Of a DNA stretch of 64,000 bases, positions 11,162 to 22,382 are shown piece by piece. The DNA is from Kappaphycus alvarezii (Eukaryota; Rhodophyta; Florideophyceae; Gigartinales; Solieriaceae): contig NADL03000041.1 in the NCBI GenBank assembly GCA_002205965.3, forward strand, positions 533,725-597,724. Direction: 5' to 3'. Both the position numbers and the translations under genes were made by a program. Numbering within the stretch: position 1 is the first letter of the stretch; each line of letters begins with the position of its first letter. The notes beneath the pieces are model-generated. The model was given only the letters and a program-made list of their open reading frames with translations, ran no database searches and was not told where the DNA came from.

Positions 11162-13823
11162 CATCCCCGTTCCAAGAGAGCTATAAGTCAATGGCAGCAC
11201 GGGAAGCGCGAGCTGTTGCAAACGCAGCTGGTATACTGCATGCCGAGGAGTTTACTAGCACTGCAGAGTGGACCACCCTTAATTTGCTGAAAAGGAGTTG
11301 TTCGGTTGAAGATATTAAGGCGAAGACTTGGATGCACCGCCGTCGGCGAGGTCGCGGTAGGACAAGAGTGGGGGCTGACGATGGTGACGTCGATGCCTTG
11401 AGGGAGGGAGCGAGGAGTGGATCGTCAATGACCAGGTCGAGCTTCCGTTGTTCGGCCGGGCTTTTGTGGAGGTCAGCCGCCAGGGGTCGTTCACGCGAGA
11501 CGGACAGGGCGATAGCAGGGTGGGTTAGGTGACGGAAGAGATGATCGCGTAAGCGGTTATGTCGTCTCACCGCGCCCACTGCGCCCTTGCAGACGGATGC
11601 GTGGTGACCGGGAGCGTCCATTATGGGGATGGGCTGGGCTGAACTTGTCGAGCACATCGGACAGAGACGAGAGCCATCGAAGAGGGGGTTACCGAGGCGG
11701 ACATCAACCATAGTGCGCCAGACTTCTGCCTCGACGTAGAGGTCGTTGCTGGAGAGCGGTAGGGCGTAGAATGGGGCGGAAGCAGCAGTAGATGCGACGG
11801 CCGCCAGGCGGGCACGGTGATGGGGGTGGAGGGGTCTGATTTTGTAGACGGCGGAGAGTGTCAGTATGAAGGTGTGTGGTGATTTCGTCCTGTAGCTGCC
11901 AGGGGTGGGAGTCGACCGGTCTGGGCGTACGAGAGATGAGGTTCTCGAGTCGGAGATCCGGGGGGAGGTCGAGGGTGGTGGCAAGGGGGTCATAGGCGGG
12001 AGCGAGGAGGCGGGCGGGGTAGAGTCGGGTAGGGCCGAGAACTTGTTGGATGAGTGCGGAGTTAGTAAGGAGAGAGACGGTGTAGGCAATAATGTGAACG
12101 CCATGGGTCTCAGTAAGCCCAAGTCGCCGGGCGAAAGGGGAGTGTGGCTTGGGTCCGGCCTGTGTTTGTTTGGCGGCGATGTATGCTTTCGAATACCCTT
12201 CGCATTCCCCATCAAAGGACTTGGCAAGGGCAGCGGTTAAGTGCGGCGGGGTACTGCGGAAAAGATACATGAGCCGACATGACGAAGCGCAAAATCGTAG
12301 GATGTGAAACGCCAGATGGGGGTCATTCAACATGACGAGGGACGCCCAGAAGGTGCGGATGTTGGCAAGGGTTTCGTCCAAGAGACGATAACATCCGGCT
12401 TGGAGCCCAACTGGGCTACCGAGTACTCTGATGGCCTCCGCGGTGCTAAACTCGCACGGCAAGGCGGATGCGTTGAGGAGTTCCGAGGGTGGGGCGGCCG
12501 GCCACCAAGCGGCAGTCTTGTGGGGGAGAGGTTGACGTGAAAACCGGACTTCCGTCCGCGTGCGGTTAGAAAACCGAGCACCGAGCTTGCAATTTCCAGG
12601 GGCACGATGAGGTTACTCGTCAGCGTACCAAACATTGAGGGGGAGGCTGGGAAATGTATTGCGGAGGTCGAGGAGCAGGGGTTGCAAGGCGAGGGCGAAA
12701 GGAGCATACCCAGGGGTCACCCTGCTGGGTACCTGTGCGGCTGCGGATGATGTGGCGGCCAAACATAAGTCGCGAGTCAGGGCCGTACAGGAAGTGCACA
12801 AAGCGGGAGGCCTCGGGCAGCCTTGCGATTGTTTCGGCGAGGATGATGCGACGTTCAATTGAGTTGAAAGCATTTTGGCATCCACCTGGATGAGGACGTG
12901 GGGAGTGGGGGCGGGCGTGAGCTGGCGGATTTGCTGACGAACGGCGTGGGCGATCACTTCGGTGGCTGAGGGCACACCCACTGCGAGTTGGAGCGGACGG
13001 AGGTAGGCAGACAGAGCCACGTTTTGTCGCGCACGTTTCATGATGAGGCGTCCGACGAGACGCCGGATGACTAGGCCAACGGCGATTGGGCGTAAAGTGC
13101 GACCTAGTGGGTCTTTGGGAAGACCCACAAGTTACGCTCCGGCGAAGTATTCCGCGAGGTCGGAGGGCGCGTCGCTGTCCACGAGGCAATTCAAAAGTTT
13201 GGTTAGCCAGTCGAGAAGGCTGTTAGACGGTTCAGCAGCACCCGGAGCGTGGGAGACCGAACGCAGGATGGCGGGGCGGAGGCCGTCGGGTCCGGGGCTG
13301 GAGTGATGAGGAAGTCGACGGAGTTCGCGGCGTACTTCAGCAGCCGTGAATTTGAAGGCCCGAGGAAGGTGGGATCTGGGAGCGGCTTCGAACGGGAGCG
13401 CAGGTGCTGGGTGGAGGGCGATGAGTTTCGAGGCGTTGGCAGATGTGGGGACGACAGGTGGTACAGAGCTAAGTAGGGCCTGAGCAGCTTTCCGGGGGGA
13501 ACCGTTGAGCAGGGCGCGTCTGCAGCGGGCGGCCGGGGTCCCCGGTGGAGGGGGGACCCGGCCGCCTTTGGTACTGGGGTGGACTGGGGCGAGTATCCAC
13601 TTTAGACGTTGATGTGGACCCTTGGGTAAACATTTTCAAGACCCCATATCTTGGGAACGCTAACCCCGTCTAAGATATGGTTTTCACCATTAGAAAGCCC
13701 TCTTCCGATACTAGAAATAAGGTAATCGGTCCAAAAACGGTGCATTTTACGGAAATGCCCATATTTCCAAATCGTTCCATTTGCCAGTGATGCAACTAAC
13801 ACCCAGTCCCCTCTCCCAGTGGC
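11162..13823 (-). mobile_element. Non-LTR retrotransposon (LINE-like) with RT and restriction-like endonuclease C-terminus, decayed
   Basis: The minus strand reads as a continuous RT polyprotein broken by frameshifts. Its order is: a pre-RT segment ending PHHSSPGPDGLRP (near 13310-13270); RT motifs LVGLPKDP and RPIAVGLVIRRLVGR (about 13130-13060); VLIQVDAKNAFNSIERR (about 12900-12840, catalytic Asp); GTQQGDP (near 12720); and WYAD at 12635-12615, where the second Asp of YADD is lost to an indel. Then come SGFHVNLSPTR (thumb-like), a long helical region with LRFCASSCRLMYLFRSTPP (about 12310-12250), a zinc-ribbon CPMC...GHHASVC with RRHNRLRDHLF (about 11660-11530), and a terminal KLDLVIDDPL. 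Zinc ribbon plus RHNRLRD plus a terminal D..V..PL is the pattern of RT proteins whose C-terminus carries a restriction-like nuclease. No ORF1 is visible. Roughly 300 bp at the right end (about 13560-13823) is its 5' leader. It is inactive as written. Confidence 0.75.
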
Positions 13824-13840
13824 GTATGACGTGACTGTAT
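13824..13840. repeat. Right copy of 17-bp direct repeat (putative target-site duplication)
   Basis: Identical to 11145-11161. It marks the 5' end of the minus-strand LINE-like element. Confidence 0.65.
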
Positions 13841-14109
13841 GTTAATCCACACGTGGTAACCTGTCGTTCATTGGCAAGACTTCCTGTACACGTATCCTGA
13901 ATTGATGGCTGTTATTCGCCAGACAGGTTGCATCCGAGATCAGGAGACGTTGGATTAACCTCATCCGGGTATATAGCACCCCAGACCCGAGAGCGCCGAG
14001 CCTTAATCACAACCCAACGAACAAGTTGTAAAAGTTACAGCGTTGGTTTCAGTAAAGTTTCATCATTTGCTTTCAGACACGTGCGCTCACAGGTCATGAG
14101 CGAGGAGAG

Positions 14110-15198
14110 ATGAATACTCGCTACACGATTGAAAAGCTGAATGGTGAAAACTATCTGATATAGGCAACACAACTTCAACTGGTGCTCGAAGCAGAAAGAT
14201 TTTGGGGTTACGTGACTGGTGAAGTGGTCTGGCCAGGAGACCAAGCTCAACAATCTACTTATTCAACGTCTACTATTGCTGGAAGTAGAACGACAGAGAG
14301 TCAAGAGAATTATGACAGAGAAATTCGTCATGCAATGGACGAAATGATACTTAACGTTGAAACAAAGTATGTAGTGTCTGTTTTCTCTAAGAAAACTCCA
14401 CAAGAAGTTTGGAATACTTTTCGTGACATAAACCAAAGCCAAGCAGTTTCCACTCAGACAACACGTAGGAGGAAGCTATTTAGTATGAAGAAGAGCTCGT
14501 CTCAAAGTATGCAAGAGTACTCGAATGAGATTATATCTATTGAGAATCAACAGGCTGCCAGTGTTTATGAGCTTACTTCATTCGACAAAAAGTATGCATT
14601 GCTGGAGGGTTTTCCCGATGAGTATAACACTACGAGAACAATTTTACGAGAGAATGACGACCTCTCGTTTGAGCAGATTGTGGAAAAGTTAGAAAGCAGG
14701 GAATAGGAATTGAAAGTCAGACAGAATGGATCACGTGCATCGGCACAGGCTGGTATCAAGGCATTCATCTCGAGTAGTAAGAGAAATTCGAAGACCAAGT
14801 GTCATTATTGTAAGAATAAAGGACATAAGAAGGCCGACTGTTATTTCAACCCTGACTCTAAGAACTACAAGCCGCACATTACCAAGAGCAACGATGCTGG
14901 TGGGGAAAGTGGATCGAAAGCCATTGACAAAATAAACATTGCTGTGCTTACGAAGGGAGAGCAGGCAATGCATGCAGGATTGGAAGATAAGTGGTTCCTA
15001 GACACGTGCGCGACAAGGCATTTGTGCAGGGACTTGTCCTGCTTTAAATATGTTGGCCGACGAGATCGGAGTATCGAGATCGAAACCGCTGGCGATGGTG
15101 AGAAGCTTATCAGTGCCTACTTTGGTACTGTTCAACTCGAGTGCACTGTGAATGGACGTGTAACGGCAGTGACTCTACAAGACGTGGCATATGTTCCT
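14110..15198 (+). pseudogene. Family B gag and start of protease
   Basis: The ATG at 14110 opens MNTRYTIEKLNGENYLI, the usual N-terminus of Copia gag, followed at once by a TAG at 14161 where W is expected. The frame then continues with LEAERFWGYVTGEV and the UBN2-type helical capsid region (VWNTFRDINQS, YALLEGFPDEYN). A second TAG lies at 14704. A CCHC zinc knuckle, CHYCKNKGHKKADC, is at about 14800-14845. The protease region begins FLDTCATRHLCRD near 14997, with DTC in place of the usual D-S/T-G. It runs to DVAYVP at 15198, where foreign sequence begins. Confidence 0.8.
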
Positions 15199-17184
15199 GT
15201 AGTGCAATTGGCACACATACTGTACTGCCATCGGCAGAGCTAATTTTGTGATCTTTTTGATCTGATTCACTGCTAACCAGCAGGCACTGTACTGTTTAGT
15301 ACAGTAAGGGAAATATTCTTTTGTCGCCTACTATTATTTTTGGTACTGTATCCTCACCCGATGGGGCTTGAGGGCTTGCAATCTGGACCACTCGGCCCCA
15401 AATGGACCTGATATTTTCGCATAGGAAAGGCACCTATTGGGCCAAGTGTCGACTTTACTTATCTCTAACTTGGCTGACCCTAACCTCACTCACCCCGCCG
15501 CCTAGATAACCCTAACCTAGTTAACTAGTATTTATACCTACCTGGCACTAGGGCCCAGATTAAACAGCCACCCCGGTGTTGGCTCTGAACTTGACTCCCA
15601 ACTTCCGCCTTTGCAGAAACCTTGCCAACGGCTTTGGCTATAGCCACGTTTATCCGCCCGGGTCTCCCTTTCTATTCCCCCTCTCTACCAACATTATACT
15701 ACCCCTTTTGTTTTTTTTGTGATATTTACTCACGCTTGGCGCCCCGGACTCCGGCGTCTATATACAAATAGGAACTTCAAGGTTGTCGTTGGTGACCATC
15801 CTATCTCCAAAGGAGATAATCAGCACAGCTGACCCAATACTACATCTTCTTTGTCCTGTATTACACCCTGGTGTCTACGGTTCTTTGGAATCGACCCATA
15901 CCAAGTTTCTAGCATTCCGCGGACCACGGTCCGGCCTTACAACCCGGAGGACAAGTATACCGTCCAGCCGCCCAAGGAATTACCCTCGCTCTTCCAATGC
16001 ATTCTCCTCGCCGTCTGCGAGCTGTGCTACTGCATCGCAGGGTGCTTAAAGAGAAAGAGGGACAGCGAACACCCTGTGGTCTTCGTGTGTGTGTGTTGGT
16101 TTCTCATTGTCTGACGGTGTTCCGTTCCTAGACGAGAAGAACTGCGCACCGCGCATTGCACTACACAAATCTGGTCTCCCGACCTAGAACTTATTGGATA
16201 ACTCCGAAGTCGAAGAAGATTTCGAATAGTCTCACCTCTGGTAACTGTACTTCCAAGTGATAGTCTCCTCCTTTCATCGTTGAGGATTGAAGACGCCTTT
16301 ATCAACCGTTGTTAATTTCTTGGTTCCTCGTGGTCAAGCCGCCACCGGCGATAAGGAATATTTGGACTACGAAGTGGAATGTCTTCCGTTGGATCTATTC
16401 GTCCGTACTCGAGCGGGCACTGCACCAAAAGGTGTAGCCTCCTCAACAGTACCCCGTACGCAGACTCGTTCCAGGTCTGTGGCCGGAGACATACCATCGG
16501 TCACGGAAGCACCCCCACAGGACATTGACTCCCGCTGCCGGAGCATGATGCTTCTCTCCGGGAAGAGATTTGGACTTTGGTGCGCACGGAGATTGACACT
16601 ATTAATGGAGAGATAACTGCAATTCAGGAATCTCTGAAGACGAGCGAAGTCCGGTTTGATGTTGACTTTCGTCAGCAAGAAGCTCGTCTACACAGCATTA
16701 GTGATGTATCAGCACCCGTCTAAGTCGTCTTGAGTCGGAGGCTGTACCGGGTGCCCAAACCCTCGATCTTCACCCGGAACAAGGGGTTCTCGGTATTACC
16801 GATGTTGAAGGACCTCGTACTAATGACGACGAAGATTATGATAAGGATGGAGATCAACGACGCCGTGACCGTTCGCAACGAGGAATAAAAGCAAAAGTCC
16901 TTAAATAAGAACAGGGTCAAGAAGAACAATAGGAACTTACATAAGGACTCATCTTCGTCTGACTCTTGCTCGTTCAACGGAATTGGAGAAGATGATTCCG
17001 AAGATGCGTCTACGGATTCAGATTCGGACCTCTCTCTGGATGAAACTGGACGTCCGAAAGGAAGATATGAGAAGGCGCGGGTCGTGAAGAAGTCCAAGAA
17101 CCGCTCGTATCGAACAAAAGTACAAACTGTATCAGCAACCTCTGGTAGATCCACCAGGACCCGAATTGGCCTTCGTGAAGAACC
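15199..17184. mobile_element. Insertion inside family B protease, probably a fragment of another LTR element
   Basis: Family B coding sequence stops after DVAYVP and resumes with DLEYNLVSVGRM at about 17185; in Copia proteins these are contiguous, so about 2 kb was inserted. The insert has a TATA-like CTATATACA near 15760 and no recognised protease, RT or integrase. Its right third (about 16600-17150) reads, across frames, as a coiled-coil-like then acidic Ser/Asp/Glu-rich and then Lys/Arg-rich segment (SSSDSCSFNGIGEDDSEDAS), suggesting a gag-like piece of a different element. The exact ends and any target duplication could not be fixed. Confidence 0.5.
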
Positions 17185-20100
17185 CGACCTAGAATACAAC
17201 TTGGTGTCTGTGGGACGTATGGCTGACAAGGGCATTGAGTCTGTCTTCCGCGCGGGTGTTGTGCGCCTCACGCATGAGGAAGGGTTTGTCATTGGATGCA
17301 GTCAGCGAGACAAACACTCAGGGTTGTACACTCTCCCTGATCCGGTTATGCATGTTAGCTCGTGGCATTCACTCTCTACACGCGGAGATGATTTGGCTCA
17401 ACTATGGCACCGCTGACTTGCGCATATCAACCCACGCGACTTGCAGGTTGTGAACAAGCATGCTAATGGAGTTCCTAAGTTGGCGGTAATGGAGGAGGTC
17501 TGTCGTTCGTGTCGACTAGGAAAGGCACACAAGCTTCCAGTCTTGGGCAAGTTTGAGCGTGCCACTAATGTAGGAGACGTTGTGCACTCCGATATTCTCG
17601 GGCCTTTACTCCCATCGTTCCGGATCGCTTCCAATACGCTTCGGCATTCATTGATGAACATTCGAGGTATGCACTGATCGGATTCATGGTGCACCGAAGT
17701 GAACTTGCTGAAGTATATGCGGCTGTTGCACAGAAGCTCCAGCAGCTTGGAGGAGTACGGATTGCGAAAGTACACTCGGACAATGCGGAGGAATACATTT
17801 CCCTGCAGAAAGATGCGGCCAATGGTCTTAAAGGACTTCGTTCTCGCCTCCGTACACTCCAGAACACAATGCAACAGCCGAACGCATTAAACGCACAGTG
17901 GAGGAAGCTACTCGAGCTTTGCTACTACAGGCCAATCTGCCAGAATGTTTATGGCCATACGCGTTGAAGCATGTGATATATGTTCGTAACAGAGTGCTGT
18001 ACTCCACTACTGGATCCACTCCGTACTTTTTGGTGACGGATACCGTGCCATAGTTAAAGAATGTTCGGGTATTTGGATGTGCGGCGTATGTGTTGAAGAT
18101 GAATCTGGACACCAAGTTCGAGCCTCGTGCACTTGAGGGGTGTACTTGCAGACTCTCGAGCATGGTGTTTACGATGTTCTTGTCAGCTGTGATGATGAGG
18201 TACCTCGCATTGTCAAATCGCGACATGTGACTTTTGATGAAACTTCGTACCCTGGTGCACCTTACCTACAAAACTACATGGATGATGAGAATGCGTCGGA
18301 TGATGATTTCAGTTGCGCCACTGACCTCGGGAGCGATAGCGAGCTCTCCCATGACCTTTCGGTTGACGATTTTGCCCTAGATGACTATTGTACAGAAATG
18401 GACTCAAGTCATGTACCAGATGTACCCACTGGTAACAACACTGAAGTTGGAAATGCTGATGTCGACGAAGTGGTAAGCAGCGACAGCAGTGCTGATGAAA
18501 GCGGTGACAGCACCGCGGAGGAGATCAATGTGCAACCGGAATCTGAGTCACAGTCTCGTTATCCTTGTCGTTCACGCCGTGCACCTCAACGATGATGGCA
18601 CATGGCCGGCTCCGCTACTTCCCATATCACGGTGACTACTAGTGATGATCCCACGCTGAAGGAAGCCATGACGGCCACCCCCTTAGAGAAAAGCTTATGG
18701 GAGGAAGCTATAGAGGAAGAACTTGCATCACTGGACAGCAAGCGCACCTGGGTGCCTGACACCTCACCTGTGTCACAGCCTTTGCCAACTCATGTCATTC
18801 TGAAGGTAAAGCGTAACGCCGATGGATCAGTAGAGAGATTCAAGGCGCGTGTAGTTGCAGGTGGAAATCACCAGACGTTTGGCCACGACTACATGGAGAC
18901 TTATTCCCAGTTGTTTCATTCAGTCTGGTCCGCATGTTACTGTACGTTGCACTCAACCTACAGATGTTTGTGGCACAGGTCGACGTGAAGACCGCATTCC
19001 TCAACGGTGAACTTAAGGAAGATGTATGGGTGATGTGACCTCGCGGTGTGACTGGCATGAAGCCACGATGCCACAAACTGCTGAAAGCCATGTATGGGCT
19101 TAAGCATGCACACCTGGCTTGGCACACCAAGCTCAGCAAAGACCTCACACAAATCGGCTTCGACGAACTCGCAAGCGCACCATGTGTGTTTCGACGCAGC
19201 GTAGGACAGAATGCATGCGCATACATCTTGGTGTATGTTGATGACCTACTAGTATTCACACCAACTGCTACGCAACGAACTACAGTATTGGAGGAGCTGA
19301 AACAGTTGTACGAACTGCGAGTTGAAAATCGCGTGAGCCTTTACCTTGGTGTGGAGTTGACCTGGAAAACCGATTCGGATGGTAAATTACTTGGCCTAAA
19401 GCTTGGACAGCCTTTGTATGTGGAAGGCATACTTCGCCGCTTTGTGTTCAAGGATTCCAAACCGGCTGCCAGTCCTATGGTGGAGTCGTTCTTCACGTCG
19501 TTTGCAGCGGAGGAGGAAAAATCAGCTCAGGACGTCCAACTGTATCAGCAGATGATCGGGTCTCTGCTGTATTTGGCTCTTCGCCCTCGTTTGGATATCC
19601 TGGCTCCGGTGCTTATCTTGGCTCGTTTCCAGAGTGCACAAACTGCGTACTGTCACGGAGCAGTGAAGCGAGTATTACGCTACCTTCGGGGAACAGTTGG
19701 ACATGGTTTGTACTACAAACCTGGATCACTGGAGTTGCACAGTTTTGTGGACTCGGACTTTGCTGGTGACACAACTGATCGCAAGTCAATGTCTGACTAC
19801 TTGATCAAACTCGGATCGGCCATTTGTTTGTTTGGTGCTAGAAAGCAGTCTTCGGTTGCACTATCTACTGGTGAAGCCGAGTACTACGCACTGACAATGG
19901 CCGCTCAGGAGATCATGTGGATATTACGCGTACTTCGCGAGTCTGGGATCACGGTGGATGAGAATGTTCCGCTGCGCTCTGACAAGCAGTGTGCCATAGA
20001 TTGGGCTGCTGGTGAGCGCTGTCCTTCCGGACGCGCCAAGACCATTGATGTGAAGTTGCACTTCATCAGTGATCTGGTGAAGACCAAGGTGATCAGTGTG

Positions 20101-20220
20101 GAATACGTCCCAAGTGGACTTCACGACGTAGACATTCTGACGAAGCCACTAGGTCCTGTCAGCGTTAAGATGATCATGAAGCGGACTGGACTTGGACAGG
20201 AACTCGAGGAGGAGTTTTGA
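17185..20220 (+). pseudogene. Family B pol: integrase, RT and RNase H
   Basis: GAG-pre-integrase and the HHCC zinc region lie at 17390-17540 (LAHINPRDLQVV...CRSCRLGKAHK). The integrase core follows (VVHSDILGP near 17580, KVHSDNAEEY near 17770) but the DDE glutamate region near 17870 is damaged. An acidic Ser/Asp-rich linker (18270-18560) precedes RT. RT has WVPDT...KVKRNADGSVERFKARVVAGG, then after a frameshift QVDVKTAFLNGEL (about 18980), a TGA at 19036, LLKAMYGLKHA, and the YVDD catalytic box at about 19233. RNase H follows with DSDFAGDTTDRKSMS (about 19749) and TGEAEYYAL, ending at the TGA at 20218. The RT-RNase H frame from 19048 is open for 390 codons; the upstream parts are broken by a TGA near 17416, a TAG near 18052 and frameshifts. 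Confidence 0.85.
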
Positions 20221-20685
20221 TGTTGGAACATGGTCGAGTGCCTGGCACTTATTGATGTATGCGTTGATGACACCGCAGTCTGATGTCTCATATTGGATCT
20301 GATCCGGCTGGATCAAATTTATGGCATGCGATTTGACTTGATCAGGTGTGATGCGTGTGGTTTGAATGTGATTTGATTTGGTTTTATTTTCGATTATGTG
20401 TGATTCTTTTTAGTATTGTAATGCAGATTTGAACTACACAAGGTGTGATGATTTTTTGAAATAATTTTGGCCTTTGAAATTATTTTGGTCAAGATTACAG
20501 TATGTAATGTGATAAGTTTACAGTGATGTGATGATCGACCGCCGCCCGACGACAGCCGGCAGACGACAATTTTTGGACGTCGGTTGCCTATATAAGCAGG
20601 CATCCCAGCCCCATTCGTGTCCTGGAAAAAAAAGCAGAACTTCATTAAATAAACTCAACCTATTCAACTACCATTTACATTAACA
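20221..20685 (+). repeat. 3' LTR of family B
   Basis: It begins TGTTGGAACATGG directly after the pol stop, preceded by a purine-rich tract (GAGGAGGAG), and ends TTAACA. A TATA-like CCTATATAAGC lies near 20588. TG...CA ends and this promoter fit an LTR of 465 bp. No second copy exists in the window to confirm the borders. Confidence 0.6.
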
Positions 20686-21134
20686 GCCTAAAATATTCTG
20701 ACTCCAAAATGGGTGTTTGCAATAAAAGATGCCCAGGACTCCAACGGTGGCTTTTCTCGAAAATCGAAGGCGCGTCTTGTCGCTCGTGGATTCCAACAGG
20801 TCAAAGGGGTAGATTATAATGAAAAGTACGCCCCTGTCGTGAAGCTCACGTCAGTTCGGGTGCTTTCGGCACTTGTTGCGCATCAGGATCTGGAGCTGCA
20901 TCAAATGGACGTTAAGACGGCATTTCTGAACTGTGATGTTGAAGAGGACGTGTTCATGGAGCACCCTGATGGGTTTCAAGACACCTCGAAACCGAATCAT
21001 GTCTGCAAGTTTCTGAAGGCCTTGTATGGTTTGAAACAGGCACATAGGCGGTGGCACCAGAAAATCGATGATTTTCTTGTTGATGGGCTCAAGTTCAAAA
21101 GTAGCACTAATGATCCTTGCGTCTATGTAAAATT
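20686..21134 (+). mobile_element. Family A reverse-transcriptase fragment
   Basis: The stretch reads PKWVFAIKDAQDSNGG through VARGFQQVKGVDYNEKYAPVV, QMDVKTAFLN and LYGLKQAHRRW to DPCVYVKF. It is nearly identical to 26646-27085 in copy A1 but keeps an intact frame where A1 is shifted near 26782. It abuts the family B LTR on the left. On the right it is cut within the codon after VKF by the start of a family A LTR, so YVDD and RNase H are absent. It is either the remnant of an element with an internal deletion or a template-switch product. Confidence 0.85.
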
Positions 21135-22368
21135 TGTTGAAAAAGTGATAGAATGCATGCGATCCCATGGTTTTTTGTTGCCCCCTGGACACGTGCACAC
21201 TTGTAGCATGAAAATGCGAATGGCACCCTTCTTCTGTGTGCACACCTATGACACGTGTAAAATTGGGCCATACCGAAAGTTGCCTGGGACGAAAGCCCAT
21301 TTTCGGCCAACTCAAAATCACGGCGCATTTTGCCATTTTTCAAACCACTTGGTATTCGGCCCTCTGATCGGCTGCTAGATACGCCTCCATACCACTCACA
21401 TCGCTACAAGTGGCGATAGCTGAGCTGATCATTGTGGAGCATTCTGACACTTGGCATGTTATGGTTGGTTGACGGTTTGTCTCTCTTCTAGGCTCAAAAT
21501 ACTGTACACAGGGTGGCATACTTGTACTGTCTCCTATGTGGCATACGTGTACTTTCTCCTCTCTGTCGTACGTGTACATTACTATAGGTGTCTTACGTGT
21601 ACAAGTAAACAGTGGTTTCTATATTTATCCTATAGTTGCCTGGACTGGCTGCATACGGCTTACACTATACTCATTATACTGGCTGCGTACAAATCACTCT
21701 TGCACAAGTATGCAGCCAAAGTATGTTGATGCAGCCACGTTGCTTCTACAGTATTGCACGTATGGCACGTAAGGCTTAATTCACGTTGAATGGCCTGCAT
21801 GAGATTTACGTACTGTTACGTAGCAAAGTGAGACAAGCCCGCCGAAAATTGTTTTCTACTCTCATGATATATTAAGTTCCCGCCTTTGGGTTTTTGTTAC
21901 AGGGCGAGAGATTACAGTTGCATAGGCGGGGTATGCAAGGCATAATTCACGGGTTGACTGTTTTATTATATGTTTACGTAACAGAACGTGCATGGCTAGC
22001 ATGAACGTAATGTTACACACGTTTTGAATATTGGTAATTATGAATTTGCCGCGCATGCAAATGAGGGATTCTGAGGCATCTTGGCTTGGGTAGGCTATAG
22101 GATCAACAAAGATAGTACTGCAAATGTAGATTTTGCTACTTTCATTTTTGCTTTCACAAAGCCGAAGTGAGTACCGGCAAACAGTATAGTTGTAGTCTAA
22201 TAGCTCATCCAAGTAAAGAAGAGGTACGGACTTGCTTTTGATTTCAACATCGACCTCACCCTTGCCGTTCTATCTCCTTTTTGTTTCCTTTCTCCACCTG
22301 TACTCCTTCCCTACATTCCCTTTTCATTCTCTCTCCTCATCCCTCACCATCCCCTGTTTCTTCTATCA
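21135..22368 (+). repeat. 5' LTR of A1
   Basis: Starts TGTTGAAAAAGTG and ends TTCTTCTATCA, directly followed by the primer-binding site. The same sequence recurs at 28167-29371. It carries three closely spaced TACGTGTAC words (about 21540-21605) that may be regulatory. Confidence 0.9.
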
Positions 22369-22382
22369 GGTTATGGGCCCAG
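22369..22382 (+). promoter_or_regulatory. Primer-binding site for half-molecule initiator tRNA-Met
   Basis: GGTTATGGGCCCAG starts exactly at the LTR end. It is the complement of the anticodon stem-loop half of eukaryotic initiator tRNA-Met (CUGGGCCCAUAACC), the internal-primer mode known for Drosophila copia. Confidence 0.85.

Larger units (their letters stand above)
14110..20685 (+). mobile_element. Copia-type retrotransposon, family B, decayed and with a nested insertion
   Basis: Order gag (14110-15198), nested insertion (15199-17184), remainder of pol (17185-20220), 3' LTR (20221-20685). Integrase precedes RT, which defines Copia/Pseudoviridae order. The 5' side (13841-14109, with TATATAG near 13970) does not resemble the 3' LTR, so no matching 5' LTR was found; the element may be 5'-rearranged. 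It is clearly older than families A and C here: it has several in-frame stops and frameshifts. Confidence 0.8.

Noticed and set aside
11104-11532. Plus-strand coding region (DVTVSSPFQ... then Arg/Gly-rich)
   Set aside because: Most of it is antisense to the better-supported minus-strand element; only the first few residues resemble a known motif, noted as a finding instead.
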